This document shows positions 63,791-64,000 of a stretch of DNA of 64,000 nt, piece by piece (the stretch's first letter is position 1; each line of letters begins with the position of its first letter). Origin of the DNA: Myxococcales bacterium (GTDB lineage: Bacteria > Myxococcota_A > Polyangia > Haliangiales > Haliangiaceae); the NCBI GenBank assembly GCA_016707895.1, contig JADJGV010000015.1:62001-126000 (forward strand), in the 5' to 3' direction. The notes beneath the pieces are model-generated. The model searched no databases and was not told the DNA's origin. It saw only the letters and a program-made list of their open reading frames with translations. The translations under genes were made by a program, and so were the position numbers.

Positions 63791-64000
63791 TCACGGGCGC
63801 GGCGCGTCCAGCCGGGTCACGGTCTCGACCCGCTCGGCCGGCACCCGCGCCAGGATGGTCGCGAACAGCGCGGCCTTGTCGTCGAGGTCGTAGCCAGCCG
63901 GCGCGCCGTCGCCCGGCACCAGCAGCGACCGCTCGGGGGCGCCGCCGTCGACGAAGCAGGTGCCGGTGGTCGGGGACGCCACCACCCGCACCACCTCGCC
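63791..64000 (-). CDS. Unidentified protein, C-terminal fragment
   Basis: The last 69 residues of a gene that starts beyond the right edge. The visible part (RVVASPTTGTCFVDGGAPE, AGYDLDDKAALFATILARVP, VETVTRLDAPRP) shows one cysteine and a short amphipathic helix; no family recognised. It ends 15 bases before the HEAT-repeat start and is probably in the same operon. Confidence 0.5.
   Translation of the reverse strand, partial: GEVVRVVASPTTGTCFVDGGAPERSLLVPGDGAPAGYDLDDKAALFATILARVPAERVETVTRLDAPRP

Overview
The window is very GC-rich and gene-dense. It looks chromosomal and comes from a Myxococcota (deltaproteobacterial) genome, most likely of the Haliangium/Kofleriaceae type. Signs of this are a Glt-like envelope gene cluster (GltD/GltE/GltG-like proteins), two small outer-membrane barrels of the Myxococcota type, a DUF3570/DUF4266 pair, an FHA-fused sigma-54 activator, and fused TPR/cyclic-nucleotide proteins. 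I see no tRNA, rRNA, CRISPR or phage genes.

Layout. 1-4.1 kb: minus-strand moaA, ccmE and ccmF (molybdopterin and cytochrome c biogenesis), all broken by many small indels, and one unrecognised broken plus-strand gene. 4.3-5.8 kb: an IS4-family (IS50-like) insertion sequence. 5.9-9.1 kb: purM, purN and a phytoene-desaturase-like flavoprotein. 9.2-13.9 kb: glycosyltransferase, Crp-like protein, degenerate receiver, accD, folC, exported protein. 14.2-24.1 kb: glyA, a GNAT protein, and tryptophan synthesis as trpEGDCF and trpBA, separated by an opposing DUF389 membrane protein. 24.1-30.4 kb: DciA-like, PilZ, polyprenol-mannose synthase-like, coiled-coil, class IV aminotransferase, TPR/cNMP and UbiB-family genes. 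30.6-42.5 kb: a ten-gene minus-strand Glt-like trans-envelope cluster, with a divergent FHA/sigma-54 activator. 44.0-46.8 kb: a DUF3570/DUF4266 outer-membrane module. 46.9-54.5 kb: STAND-type ATPase, CCA-adding enzyme, etfA-etfB-acyl-CoA-synthetase-like operon, Rieske protein. 54.5-64 kb: aroC, a triplicated Cys-rich lipoprotein, a large TPR membrane protein, a selenocysteine-containing HMA-type lipoprotein, YciO-type protein, rlmE, a stand-alone rplC, tatD, and a HEAT-repeat protein.

Two signals stand out. First, at 59406-59807 an in-frame TGA replaces the first metal-binding cysteine of an HMA domain, and it is followed at the right distance by a hairpin with a GGUC apical loop very like the E. 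coli fdhF SECIS: a probable selenoprotein. Second, a dispersed hairpin module sits right after stop codons at seven loci. Its stems differ in sequence between copies but stay paired, while a TCGC-type loop is conserved in most. Genes that open transcription units often start 6-9 nt after a TANNNT hexamer, which suggests leaderless mRNAs; internal operon genes use ATGA/GTGA overlaps.

Quality note. Conserved genes between 1 and about 25.1 kb carry many single-base frameshifts, and I found none beyond that. I read most of these as sequencing or assembly errors and give the full span of each gene.
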